DNA of 64,000 nt from Mycobacterium gordonae (GCF_017086405.1 NZ_CP070973.1:3504739-3568738); one strand, 5' to 3'; shown: positions 48,226-58,243, counted from the first letter of the stretch. Numbers and translations: made by a program. The notes: a model not told the origin generated them from the sequence alone.

Positions 48226-49082
48226 TTCTTCAGGCGCACCATGCGCGTCGTGGTGCTCTCGTCGAGCTCGACGAGATCGTTGCGGGACCGCAGAAAGTCA
48301 CTGAACGACTTGAATCCCAACGACTTCTCGCTGAACGACGGGTTCATCCGCTTCATCTGCGCTTTCACCACGGAATTGTGCAGCCACTCGACGTCGTCCT
48401 TTTCCTGCCCGATACGCAGCGCGCGCTCGAGCAGCCCGGTCGCGGCGACCTGCGGGTCGGGTCCCGGCGGCTCGTCGTCGGGTTCACCGGAATTCGCGCG
48501 ACGCGCACGTTTCTTGGGCGGCGGGTTCGCCATGGTGGTCGAGATCCCGGGCAGCGCGTCGTAGGTGACGAACTCGTCGCAGGCGGCAGCCAAGGACTGG
48601 CTGCTCGCGCCCGCCACGCCGATACCGACGACATAGCGGCCCAGACGCTTGCACCGCTGCGCCAACGCGATGTAGTCGGAGTCGCCGCCCACGATCACGA
48701 CATGTGTCAGGTCGGGTAGCCGGAACATGTCCTCGACCGCGTCGACGGCCAGCCGGATGTCCGCGCCGTTCTTCCCGTAGGCGGCTGCCGGGAACAGCTG
48801 CACGAGGTCGACGGCCCGGCCGACCAGTTGTCCGTGATAGGCGGCGTTGACCTCCGCCGACCAGTCCGCGTACGCCCTGGTCAGCACCAGTGTGCCGAAC
48901 GAGGACGCGAAGTCCATGATCGCGCCCAGGTCTACGGTGGCTGCCCGGAGGCGGTCCTTGTCCAGGCCCTTGGCTTTGTCTCGCTGGAAGGAGTTGCGAC
49001 CGTGTACCTGGTCGTAGCGCGAGATCACGATGTTGTCGAAGTCGAAGTAGACGGCCACTCGGGTCGCGCTGGAGTCGGTCAT
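48222..49082 (-). CDS. NYN-domain (PIN-like) protein with C-terminal OST-HTH-like domain
   Basis: A 286-residue protein. The NYN nuclease-like domain (about 1-150) has the acidic motifs VAVYFDFDNIVIS, KNGADIRLAVDAVEDMF and VVIVGGDSDYIALAQRCK, matching the LabA/DUF88 group. The C-terminal part (about 190-286) reads as a winged-helix LOTUS-type domain (FSEKSLGFKSFSDFLRSRNDLVEL). It probably acts on RNA. ATG 49082 is preferred; ATG 49100 would add six residues. Confidence 0.85.
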   Translation of the reverse strand: MTDSSATRVAVYFDFDNIVISRYDQVHGRNSFQRDKAKGLDKDRLRAATVDLGAIMDFASSFGTLVLTRAYADWSAEVNAAYHGQLVGRAVDLVQLFPAAAYGKNGADIRLAVDAVEDMFRLPDLTHVVIVGGDSDYIALAQRCKRLGRYVVGIGVAGASSQSLAAACDEFVTYDALPGISTTMANPPPKKRARRANSGEPDDEPPGPDPQVAATGLLERALRIGQEKDDVEWLHNSVVKAQMKRMNPSFSEKSLGFKSFSDFLRSRNDLVELDESTTTRMVRLKN

Positions 49083-49107
49083 GCCGACATCGTCCGGCAT
49101 CGCCTCG

Positions 49108-50700
49108 TCAACGGCCAGCCTGGGACCTGATGTGGTACGCCGTGCCGCGTTCGTCGCGCTCCCAGAGCGCATCGTCCGCATCGACGGCGGTTCCTTGGGC
49201 GATCAACTGGCGCTTGAGCACTTTGTGCGTGGCGGTGCTGGGCAGATCTGCTGAGATTCGGAAGTATCGGGGACGGGCCTTGGGGGAGAGGTCGGCTTGC
49301 GCGGCGAGGAAGGATTCCAACGATTCGGGGTCGAACGGGACTCCCTGTTGCAGCACCACAGCAGCCATGATCTGGTCGCCCACCCGTTCATCGGGCACGG
49401 CGTAGACCGCGACGCGATTGATCGCGCTGTGGCGCAGCAGGATTCGCTCAATCGGCGCTGCCGCGAGGTTCTCGCCGTCCACCCGCATCCAGTCGGCGGT
49501 GCGTCCGGCAAGATAGATCCACCCCTCGGCGTCTTTGAAGGCGAGATCTCCCGACCAGTACATGCCGTGGCGCATGCGTTCGGCGTTGGCCTGCGGATCG
49601 TTGTAGTAACCGGTGAACAGACCCGATCCGGTGGTGTTGACCAACTCACCCACCGCGGCATCGGCGTTGCTGAGCGCACCGTGCTCGTCGAATCGGGCAA
49701 GTTCGCACTCGGTGACGGTCTCGCTGTTGTAGATGGCGACCCCGACGGCCCCCTTGCCGATCGAGCCGCGGGGCGTGCCCGGTTCGCGCAACACCATGAC
49801 GGCGTTCTCGGTGGACCCGAAGCCGTCCTCGACCTGTACTCCGAAGCGCTGCGCGAACTCCTCGATATCTTTCTCGTTGGCCTCGTTGCCGAAAGCCACC
49901 CGCAACGTGTTGTCCGCGTCGTCGTGGCGGCGCGGGGTGGCCAGAATGTAGGCCAGTGGTTTGCCGACGTAATTCATGTAGGTGACCTGGTAGCGGCGGA
50001 CATCGGCGAGGAAATTGCTCGCCGAGAACTTCGCCGGCACCATCGATGCACCGGAGACCACCGCCGGCGCCCAGCCCGCGACCACCGCGTTGGAGTGAAA
50101 CAGCGGCATCGAGACATAGCAGGTGTCCCGCTCGCTCAGGGCGAACCGCTCGGCCAAATTGATCCCGGCGAATGCCGGCATCAGGTGTGACACCAGCACG
50201 GCTTTGGGGTTCCCACTCGTCCCGGAGGTGAAGATCATCATGAACGGGTCCATCATTTCGGCCTGCCGATACGGGACCAGCGGACCGGCGCCCGCGACGA
50301 GTTCGGCCCACGGGGATGTCGACGTGTCGAAGATCTGCGTGTTGGGCAGGTCCAGCCCGTCCAGCAGCGCGCGGTGTTCGGCATCTGTCACGATGATCTG
50401 GCAATCCGCGCGGCGGATGTCAGCGGCCAGCGCTTCGCCTCGCCGGGTGGTGTTCAGTCCGCACAGGACATATCCGCCTAGACCGGCCGCCGCCATCTGG
50501 ACGAGCATGTCGGGGGTGTTCCCCAGCAACGAGCCGATGTGCATCGGGCGGGCCTGGTCGGCGCTGCCCAGCAGCGCCGCCGCCTGCGCCGCTGCCCGTG
50601 TCAGGTATTCACGCCAAGTCCATTGCCGCCCATCACATTTCAGCGCGATCGCGGAATCCGACTGCCGGCGGCGAAGAAGCGCCTGGATCGTCTCGGTCAT
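49108..50700 (-). CDS. AMP-forming acyl-CoA synthetase, FadD1/FadD17-like
   Basis: A 530-residue ligase. The P-loop is MIFTSGTSGNPKAVLVSH. YVSMPLFHSNAVVAGW, VEDGFGSTENAVMV, YWSGDLAFKDAEGWIYLAGRTADWMRVDGENLAAAPIE and the catalytic Lys in STATHKVLKRQL are intact. The wording resembles FadD1 (Rv1750c), which in M. tuberculosis lies close to Rv1747 and a flavin monooxygenase, as here. ATG 50700 overlaps the stop of the TetR gene (TGATG), so the two are coupled. Confidence 0.9.
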   Translation of the reverse strand: MTETIQALLRRRQSDSAIALKCDGRQWTWREYLTRAAAQAAALLGSADQARPMHIGSLLGNTPDMLVQMAAAGLGGYVLCGLNTTRRGEALAADIRRADCQIIVTDAEHRALLDGLDLPNTQIFDTSTSPWAELVAGAGPLVPYRQAEMMDPFMMIFTSGTSGNPKAVLVSHLMPAFAGINLAERFALSERDTCYVSMPLFHSNAVVAGWAPAVVSGASMVPAKFSASNFLADVRRYQVTYMNYVGKPLAYILATPRRHDDADNTLRVAFGNEANEKDIEEFAQRFGVQVEDGFGSTENAVMVLREPGTPRGSIGKGAVGVAIYNSETVTECELARFDEHGALSNADAAVGELVNTTGSGLFTGYYNDPQANAERMRHGMYWSGDLAFKDAEGWIYLAGRTADWMRVDGENLAAAPIERILLRHSAINRVAVYAVPDERVGDQIMAAVVLQQGVPFDPESLESFLAAQADLSPKARPRYFRISADLPSTATHKVLKRQLIAQGTAVDADDALWERDERGTAYHIRSQAGR

Positions 50701-51335
50701 CAACCTGATGTCCCTGCTGTGTCGAGGTAGTTGCTGACGATGTCGACGAGCAGTCGACGTTCCCTGGTGGTGTCGACGGGCCGGTGGGTAAACAGCTGTC
50801 TGGCGATCATGCCGCGCAGCGTGGTGAGCATCAGCTCCGCGATGGCCGCGTTCTGTGTCGGGCCCAGATCGCGGTTGATGCCGGCAATCAGGGTGTTGAA
50901 CGCCTTGCCGAGGCGCGTGACGTGCTCATCCGTGGACGCTCCGCGGGTGGCCCGGGTACCGATCAGGATCTCCGTCGCCGCACGCGCGGTGGGTGTCGAC
51001 ATGGCCTGCCAGGCAGCGGTCACGGCCGACTCGACCCGCTCTCGCGTCGTGGTTGTGTCCGTCGGGGCAGGCAGTGAGTTCAACGCGTCCAGCAACTCGT
51101 CGAAGCCCAGGTCCACCACCGCCATCAACAGGCCGTCGCGCTCACCGAAGTGGTATTGGATCACGCCCCAGGTGACGCCCGCGGTGTCGGCGATGTGGCG
51201 TCCGCTGGCCGCGGCGATGCCTTCGCTGAGCACGATCTGAACTGTCACGTCGATCACCTGGGCGCGTGTCCGCTCGGCCCGGAGCTGATTGCCGTGGGCG
51301 GGCCGCGTCGGAGCAACTCGTCCGGACATTGTCAC
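50700..51335 (-). CDS. TetR-family regulator coupled to fadD
   Basis: A 211-residue repressor-type protein. The helix-turn-helix is at about 22-70 (RTRAQVIDVTVQIVLSEGIAAASGRHIADTAGVTWGVIQYHFGERDGLL). The C-terminal domain is a generic TetR ligand domain. It shares a one-base stop-start overlap with the FadD gene, so it probably controls its own operon in response to an acyl-CoA-like ligand. GTG 51335 is preferred (AGGTGATCTC upstream); ATG 51329 is possible. Confidence 0.87.
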   Translation of the reverse strand: MTMSGRVAPTRPAHGNQLRAERTRAQVIDVTVQIVLSEGIAAASGRHIADTAGVTWGVIQYHFGERDGLLMAVVDLGFDELLDALNSLPAPTDTTTTRERVESAVTAAWQAMSTPTARAATEILIGTRATRGASTDEHVTRLGKAFNTLIAGINRDLGPTQNAAIAELMLTTLRGMIARQLFTHRPVDTTRERRLLVDIVSNYLDTAGTSG

Positions 51336-51826
51336 GAGATCACCTACTTGTCATGCGGGATGGACTCCCCGTCGTACTAAAACATTGCGACCGCTAGGTT
51401 ATGCCATCCCCGGCGGATGGCACGTGCACCCCGCCGGAACCGCGCGAATTGACTCGCCACCACGATCGTCTGACTAGCAATTGTCAACCGCATTTACAAG
51501 GACAATTGTTCGCGGATACCCGGCTGGCGGTGTCAATGAAATACACGTCCATGCGTCCAATTAATTTACTGCCGATCCGGTCGCACCGCTTTGTCTCTCA
51601 CGGCGGTCTGAATTTGCGTAATGTTGCTGAATCATCTGGCATACGAAGTGATTTCAGTACATCTTCGCTGAGTCGTCCGCGACGTTTGCTAGTCCGATTG
51701 CGACTCTGAAACGCCATTGAACGATTGGTTGATCAAGTTTCTCCGAAGCCTTTTTATGGATGACGCGATATGGTTATCATCGTCACGCATTACTTCTCGA
51801 AACCCAACAAAGAATGGAACCATCGA
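51336..51826. other. AT-rich intergenic region with an inverted repeat
   Basis: About 490 bases between the TetR gene and a small lipoprotein gene, clearly more AT-rich than its surroundings. CAATTGTC at 51478-51485 and GACAATTG at 51501-51508 form an 8-bp inverted repeat with a 15-base loop. It should contain the divergent promoters. No convincing gene was seen. Confidence 0.55.
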
Positions 51827-51994
51827 ATGAGGGGGATTGGGAACAAGCGTGTCGCCCGCGGGGTGGCTGCGGTAGCAGCGGCGCTGTTCGCTGCGGCGGC
51901 GCTGGCGGGATGCACCAAACAATATGAGGGGCCGGGAGCCCAAGCGGTGCCCGTCGGTCAGCCCGCCGTCGGCTGGTCCCACATCGGCGGCTAG
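51827..51994 (+). CDS. small lipoprotein (55 aa)
   Basis: A 55-residue precursor. A basic start (MRGIGNKRVARG) and a hydrophobic Ala-rich stretch (VAAVAAALFAAAALAG) lead to a lipobox LAGC, with Cys29 as the likely lipidated residue. The mature peptide is only 27 residues (CTKQYEGPGAQAVPVGQPAVGWSHIGG, written here as TKQYEGPG ... GWSHIGG). No family is recognised. A hairpin (52005-52053) follows the stop. ATG 51770 could extend it. Confidence 0.72.
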   Translation: MRGIGNKRVARGVAAVAAALFAAAALAGCTKQYEGPGAQAVPVGQPAVGWSHIGG

Positions 51995-52004
51995 CGTTCT
52001 GACA

Positions 52005-52053
52005 CCGCGCTCCCGCCCGAAAGCCGGCCACACAGCTTTGGGCGGGAGCGCGG
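52005..52053 (+). terminator. long GC-rich hairpin terminator after the lipoprotein gene
   Basis: CCGCGCTCCCGCCCGAAAGC (52005-52024) and GCTTTGGGCGGGAGCGCGG (52035-52053) pair with one bulged base around a ten-base loop. It is 10 bases after the lipoprotein stop and about 40 before the PPE start, so it would end the lipoprotein transcript. Confidence 0.75.
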
Positions 52054-52093
52054 CCGTTTGTGTACCGTCCCGCTTCACGAAGGCCACAAGACG

Positions 52094-54019
52094 ATGTTGC
52101 CGAACTTCTCGGCGCTCCCCCCGGAAGTCAATTCCGCGCGACTGTACAACGGCGCGGGCGCAGCTCCCATGCTCGCGGCGGCAACTGCCTGGGACGCACT
52201 CGGATCCGAAATGTCCTACGCGGCAGCCTCATTCGAGTCGACCATCACCGGATTAGCCACCAGCGCGTGACAGGGGCCGACAGCTGTGGCGATGGCTGCC
52301 GCCGCCATACCGTTCCGCTGCTGGTTGAGGACCGCTGCGGCGCATGCCGATGCGGCGGCGGCCATGGCGCGAACTGCTGCCGCAGAGTTCGAGACGGCGT
52401 TGGCCACGGCGGTGCATCCGACGATCGTGGCGGTGAACCGCTCGGCGGCAGTATCACTGGTGGCGTCGAATCTCTTCGGACAGAACGCTCCGGCGATTGC
52501 GGCCGTTGAATCCCTGTACGACGAGATGTGGGCTCGGGATGCGACCGCGATGGTGGCCTACCACGCCGGAATCAGCGAGTTGATAGCGGAATTGGGCCCG
52601 TGGCGGCAGCGACTGCAGACCTCACTTAATACCCTGACATCCGCGGGTTCCGGGTCGAGCGCTTCCCGCGGCGCCGCCGAAGCGCAGACTATCGCCGAGG
52701 TCATGGGGAGCAGCGGCGTTCCGGCCCCGTCGCCCTGGTACGTGCAGCGGTCCTTCGATCTCTTCATCCGAGACATTGCCCCCGATGCCAGCCTGCGGTC
52801 GCTTTTCACTCCACAAGGTCTCTACCCTGTCGTCGGAATCAAGAGCCTGACGTTCGATGCGTCGGTGACCCAAGGCGTGAAGATCCTGGACAGCGCAGTT
52901 CGGGCGCACGTCGCTGCGGGCGACAACGTCTCGATCTTCGGCTACTCCCAGAGCGCCACCGTTGCCGCAATCGAAATGAAGAAGCTCGCGACGTCGCTCA
53001 ATCCACCTACGCCTCGACAGGTTTCGTTCACCCTCGTCGGTGATCCGGGTAATCCCAACGGCGGGCTTGCCGCTCGTTTTCCGGGGATTTCTGTGCCCAG
53101 CCTCGGAGTGACCAGCCCGGGCGCAACGCCTGACAATCTGTACCCGACCCGCGTCTACACCATCGAGTACGACGGCGTAGCCGACTTCCCGCGGTATCCG
53201 CTCAATATCGTGTCGACCTTGAATGCCCTTGCCGGCATGGGTTACCTGCACCAGAACTATCTGCTGCTCACCCCGGAGCAGATAGCCGGGGCAATACCGC
53301 TGACGGACACGAGGGGCCCGACGACGACTCAGTACTACATGATTCCGACGAAGAACCTGCCACTGCTGGAGCCGTTGCGCGCGTTGCCGGTCCTCGGCAA
53401 CCCCCTTGCCGACCTCATTCAGCCGGATCTGCGGGTGATCGTCAATCTCGGCTACGGCGACCCGAATTACGGCTATTCGACTTCTCCGCCGAACGTGCCG
53501 ACTCCGTTCGGTGTGTTCCCTGAGATCGATCCCGGCGCGGTGTTGCGGGCGCTTGCGGCCGGAACTCGGGAGGGCATCGACGACTTCGGCTATGGCATGA
53601 CTCATCTTGAGGTTCCCGCGCTCGACATGTCGAGCCTGCTGAACAGGCCGGTGTCCTCCGGCGGCGATCGCATGCATCCCGCGATCTCCATCGACGGCGT
53701 CATCGATGGCATGCAGGACGCGAGTTCGGAGGTCGCCGTCGCTGTTTCGACGGCTTCCGGGGCCGGTTACCAGGTGCTGTTGCCGACTGCCGACCTGTTC
53801 AATGCCATGTTGACCGCCGCGCCGTCATACAGCTTCAACTTGTTCCTGCAGGGAATCAGGGAACTAGTTCACGGCGACCCGATGGGTTTGGTGAACGCGG
53901 TCGGATATCCCTTCGCGGCGAGCATCACGCTATCGACCATGGCGGTAGCCCTGGAGGTGCTGACCGTGGCGGTCGCCGCGCAGCAGATCGGTGACGCACT
54001 GTCGTTGTTGGTCGGCTGA
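52094..54019 (+). pseudogene. PPE protein with PE-PPE hydrolase domain, TGA at the WxG tryptophan
   Basis: The frame runs 642 codons with a single internal stop. It starts as a PPE protein ([33 protein letters not shown]). Codon 59 (52268-52270) is TGA where the conserved Trp of the WxG motif (TSA-W-QGP) is expected. After it the PPE helices continue (VAMAAAAIPFRCWL ... NAPAIAAVESLYDEMWARDA), then a PE-PPE serine-hydrolase domain (GYSQSATVAAIEM, TRVYTIEYDGVADFPRYPLN). A single TGG-to-TGA change explains it. If translated downstream from ATG 52286 it would lack the PPE N-terminus and so its secretion signal. A sequencing error is not excluded. Confidence 0.85.
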
Positions 54020-54235
54020 TCGCGCCGCGGGATCGCAGCACGATGAGTCAGAGCCAGGCCAAGGGCTCGAGCACCAGCAGCAGAGCGGCATTTGTCAAAT
54101 ACGTGGACATCAACGGGACGCCACATTCATTGACGAGGTGATGTTCATTATTCTCACACAAGTCTGCGAGTTGACAAATCGGATCGTTTGCCAAATAGTC
54201 CCTTTATAGACCGCCGCTCCGGCCGCGGTGCGGCG

Positions 54236-55136
54236 TCCGCCTCCCGACGCCCGACAATCTGTATCCAACCAGGATTTACACCCTCGAGTACGACGGCATC
54301 GCCGATTTCCGCGTTACCCGCTGAACGTCTTGTCGGTGCTGAACGCAGTGCTGGGAGCCAACTACGTGCATTCAAACTATTTATTCCTAACCCCGCAGCA
54401 AATCGACGCGGCCATCCCTTGACGAACACCGTCGGTCCCACGATGACCGAGTACTACCTCATCGCCACCGAGAACCTGCCGCTACTGGAACCGCTGCGGG
54501 CCGTACCCGTCCTCGGCGATCCGCTCGCCGACCTCGTCCAGCCGAATCTGCGGGTGATCGTCAACCTGGGCTATGGCGATCCAAGATTTGATTATTCGAC
54601 GGCTCCGCCAAATGTCGCGCCCCCGTTCGGGCTGGTCCCCGACGTTGCGCCGCAGACCCTGCTCAACGCCTTCGCCGTCGCGACCCAACAGGGCATCGGT
54701 GACTTCGCCTATTACATCGCCCATCTCGGACTGCAGGCGCCGGATCTTCCGAGCCTGTTGGCGCCCAGCTCCTCCGCGCCATCCAGCAACGAGTCACGCC
54801 CGTCCACCCCCGCGATTTCCATCGACGGCTTTCAGGTTGCAGGCACCAAGGTAACCCACACGATCACCGAGGTCGCGGCGGTGAGCTATGGAACATTGCT
54901 GCCGACCGCAGATGTGGTCAATACCCTCCTTACCACTGCGCCGGTCTACAACATCAACCTCTATTTGGATGGCATCCAGCAAGCTCTCCACGGTGATCCG
55001 ATCGGGCTCATCAACGCAATCGGATATCCGATCGCGGCCGACGTGGCGCTTCTCGCCGTCGCCGGCGGTGTCGAGATGCTGGTCTTCATCTCAGGGAGAA
55101 CAGATCGGCACAGCGTTCTCCGAGCTCCTCACCTGA
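54236..55136 (+). pseudogene. truncated, frameshifted second PE-PPE copy
   Basis: This matches the C-terminal half of the preceding gene block by block. Matching blocks are [103 protein letters not shown] and EQIGTAFSELLT. The blocks fall in different frames, with one-base deletions near 54308 and 54418 and another shift near 55092. The PPE N-terminus and the nucleophile region are missing. It looks like a tandem duplication that has decayed. Confidence 0.8.
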
Positions 55137-55197
55137 CGGATCGACACTCGCGCGGTCCCGGCCACCGCCCGCTGAATGCGGCCCTATGCTTGCCCGA

Positions 55198-56415
55198 ATG
55201 GCCGACAAGACGACGTGCGCAATCATCGGAGGTGGCCCGGCCGGCATGGTCCTGGGGCTGTTGCTGGCCCGGGCCGGCGTGGACGTCACACTGCTGGAAA
55301 AACACGGTGACTTTCTGCGCGATTTCCGTGGCGACACCGTGCACTGCTCCACCATGCAGCTACTCGATGAACTGGGCCTGTGGGAGCCGTTTTCGCGGCT
55401 GCCGTTCAACGAGGTCCGCAAGGCGGCCTTCGAATCGAACGGGCGCTCGATCACTTACATCGATTTTGAGCGACTGAACCAGCCCCACCCGTTCATCGCC
55501 ATGGTGCCGCAGTGGGATCTGCTCAACTTGCTGGCCGAGGCCGCCACTGCCGAGCCGACTTTCACCCTGCGGATGAATACCGAGGTCACCGGCCTGCTCA
55601 GGGGAGGCGGTCGGGTCACCGGGGTTCGCTATCAGGGCACCGACGGCCCCGGGGAACTGCATGCCGAACTGACCGTCGCCTGCGACGGCCGCTGGTCGAT
55701 CGCTCGGCAGGCCGCCGGTCTACGCGCCCACGACTATCCGGCCAAGTTCGACGTGTGGTGGTTCAAGTTGCCACGTCACGACGAGACGGAGTTCTCCTTC
55801 CTGCCGCGTACGGGTCCGGGCAAGGCATTGGCCGTCATCCCGCGGAAAGGTTATTTCCAGATCGCCTACATCGGGAGAAAAGGCACCGACGCGCAATTGC
55901 GGGCGCAGGGCATCGAGGCATTCCGCCGTGACGTCGCGGCGCTGGTGCCCGAGGCTGCCGAGTCGGTCGGGGCGCTGGCGTCCATGGACGACGTCAAGCA
56001 CCTCGACGTGAAGGTGAATCGACTACGTCGGTGGCACTGCGACGGCCTGCTGTGCATCGGCGACGCCGCCCACGCGATGTCGCCGATGGGCGGCGTCGGC
56101 ATCAACCTGGCGGTGCAGGATGCTGTGGCGGCGGCAACCATTCTGGCCGAACCGCTACGGCGCCACCACGTCACCGATCATGATCTGGCGGCTGTCCGCA
56201 GACGCCGCGTATTTCCGACCGCCGTAACTCAATTCGTGCAGCGGATGCTGCAACGAGGGTTGCTCAGGCCGCTGTTCCGCGGCCAGGACCCCGCTCCGCC
56301 CGCGGCCCTACTGCGGGTGCTGGAGCGGCTGCCGTGGCTCTCACTGGTGCCGGCGTACTTCATCGGGGTCGGGGTTCGACCAGAGCACGCCCCTGAATTC
56401 GCCCGGCGCTGCTAG
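55198..56415 (+). CDS. FAD-dependent monooxygenase (PHBH fold), Rv1751-like
   Basis: A 405-residue flavoprotein. The dinucleotide motif GGGPAGMVLGLLLARAG is near residue 10, the middle DG motif is ACDGRWSIARQAAG near 165 and the GD motif is CIGDAAHAMSPMGGVGINLAVQDA near 285. It would hydroxylate an aromatic or polyketide substrate with NAD(P)H and oxygen. ATG 55198 or 55186 is the start, with no strong ribosome-binding site. It is the intact gene among several broken neighbours. In M. tuberculosis Rv1751 lies beside fadD1. Confidence 0.87.
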   Translation: MADKTTCAIIGGGPAGMVLGLLLARAGVDVTLLEKHGDFLRDFRGDTVHCSTMQLLDELGLWEPFSRLPFNEVRKAAFESNGRSITYIDFERLNQPHPFIAMVPQWDLLNLLAEAATAEPTFTLRMNTEVTGLLRGGGRVTGVRYQGTDGPGELHAELTVACDGRWSIARQAAGLRAHDYPAKFDVWWFKLPRHDETEFSFLPRTGPGKALAVIPRKGYFQIAYIGRKGTDAQLRAQGIEAFRRDVAALVPEAAESVGALASMDDVKHLDVKVNRLRRWHCDGLLCIGDAAHAMSPMGGVGINLAVQDAVAAATILAEPLRRHHVTDHDLAAVRRRRVFPTAVTQFVQRMLQRGLLRPLFRGQDPAPPAALLRVLERLPWLSLVPAYFIGVGVRPEHAPEFARRC

Positions 56416-56424
56416 CGTCGAGCG

Positions 56425-57426
56425 ATGTCTGGCGAACGGCCACAGGTCCGGATCGGCATTCTGGGCGCTGCGCGCATCGCGCCATTGGCGCTTGTCAAAC
56501 CCGCTAAGGAGAACGGCGAGGTCGTCGTCGCCGCGGTCGCGGCCCGCGACGTCTCTCGCGGACACGCGTTCGCGGCTGCACACGGCATCGCTCGTGTGCA
56601 CCACAGCTACCAGGACTTGATCGACGACCCCGAGATCGACGCCGTCTACAACCCGTTGCCCAACGGCTTGCACGGTCGCTGGACGCGTGCCGCGCTGGCC
56701 GCGGGAAAGCATGTGCTGTGCGAGAAGCCGTTCACCGCCAATGCCGCGGAAGCGCGCGAAATCGCCGTCTTGGCAACGCAATCCGACCAGGTGGTGATGG
56801 AGGCATTCCACTACCGCTATCATCCGCTGGCCCTGCGCATCGAGCAGATCATCGCCTCGGGCGAACTGGGGCCGGTGCAACATGTCGAGGCGGCCATGTG
56901 TTTCCCGCTGCCCAAGTTCTCCGACATACGCTACGACTAGTCGCTGGCCGGTGGGGCGACGATGGATGCGGGTTGCTACGCGGTGCACATGGTGCGCATG
57001 TTCGGCGGTTGCACACCCGAGGTGGTATCGGCGCGGGCGAAGCTACGCGATCCCTGGGTCGACCGCGCGATGACGGCCGAGTTGCGGTTCGACGGTGGGC
57101 ATACCGGACGTGTCCGCACCTCGATGTGGTCGTCGGACCTGTTGCGGATGAGCGCCACGGTGATCGGCGGTGAGGGAGAGCTGCGAGTTCTCAATCCGGT
57201 TGTGCCGCAGATCTTTCACCGCTTGGCTGTCAGATCCGCCGACGGCCACAGGGTGGAGCGCTTCGGGCGCCGGGCATCGTATGCATACCAACTGGACGCG
57301 TTCGTGGCCGCGGTGCTGCGCGGGCGGCCGGTCAAGACGACTGCGCAGGACGCCGTCGAGAACATGACCGTCATCGACGAAATCTACCGCGCGGCAGGAC
57401 TTCCGCTGCGCGAGCCGACCCGATGA
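56425..57426 (+). pseudogene. Gfo/Idh/MocA oxidoreductase with internal TAG
   Basis: A family-length frame of 334 codons interrupted by TAG at 56938-56940. Before it are the Rossmann motif IGILGAARIAP and the catalytic CEKPF. After it the frame continues unchanged with SLAGGATMDAGCYAVHMVRMFGG and a C-terminal beta-sheet domain. The stop falls in the typical IRYD-x-SLAGGA loop, so one base change in a Tyr, Leu or similar codon explains it. It begins 9 bp after the monooxygenase and may be its operon partner. ATG 56962 could restart the second half. Confidence 0.85.
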
Positions 57427-58243
57427 TCAGCGGGCGGCGTCGGCCAGCATCCGGCGCGCCGCAGCCACGCACGGCCAAAGGCGGTCGATCGAGCTGTCAC
57501 CGGCCAGCGCCAGCGATCGCCGCGGGACTTCGAGTTCGATCACCAGGTCCGACGGCAACGCACGGATCATGTCGCACAACGGAAGCTCACCTTCGCCAGG
57601 AGACAAACGTTCGTACATCGCCTCTTCCAAGTAGTCGGCGCTGCGCGGCCGGCGCGTGGTGTCGTTGAGTTGGACGTAGCCGATCTGCCCGGGATCGATC
57701 GCCGCGATGTGGGCCGGGGTGGAGCCGGATCGCGACACATGCTTGGTGTCCATGAGCAGCCGGAAGTCGGAGCGGCCCACGTGCCGTACCGCCGCCAGCG
57801 CGGTGGGGATGTCGGCCACGGCTAGGCCCGGTACGGGTTCCACACCGTGCTGATACCGCGTTGCGCGGCAAGCTCAGCCGATACCGCGAACTCATCGAAG
57901 GTGCGCCCGAGGTCGGTATCCAGGCTGACCACGTTGATCCGGGGAATCGCGAGTTCAGCGACGACGTCGAGATCGGCGGCACCCGCGCGACATGTCACCC
58001 GGGGATCACCAGGAAGTCGTCGCCCAGAGTGATGCTGACGTCGTGATGCCTCAGCGCCGCGACAAGATTGTGGCGCAGCGCATGACCCTTTATCAGCGAG
58101 AACGGGGGATAGCCTAACGGTGCCAGCGGAGCTCCCCGCGCAAACAGCTAGCTGAAACGGCACCGCAAGGCGGCGGCGACGTCCGCGAATTCCGCAGGTG
58201 GAAGCCCAAGAACGCTCAGGTAGCCGATGCCGAGTTGGTCCAT
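57427..58243 (-). pseudogene. sugar-phosphate isomerase/epimerase (TIM barrel) with stop and two frameshifts
   Basis: From ATG 58243 the frame reads MDQLGIGYLSVLGLPPAEFA ... CRFS, stops at TAG near 58150, and resumes in frame with LFARGAPLAPLGYPPFSLIKG and ITLGDDFLVIPG. It shifts near 58000 to AADLDVVAELAIPRINVVSLDTDLGRTFDEFA. It shifts again near 57840 to EPVPGLAVADIPTALAAVRHVGR ... YVQLNDTTRRPRSADYLEEAMYE. The pieces in order make one xylose-isomerase-like epimerase. It is convergent with the Gfo/Idh pseudogene, with which it would form a sugar or polyol pathway. Confidence 0.8.

Noticed and set aside
52268..52270. Selenocysteine or programmed read-through at the PPE TGA
   Set aside because: No SECIS-like hairpin was evident after the codon, the conserved residue is Trp rather than Cys, and neighbouring genes are also decayed. 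A simple nonsense change is more likely.
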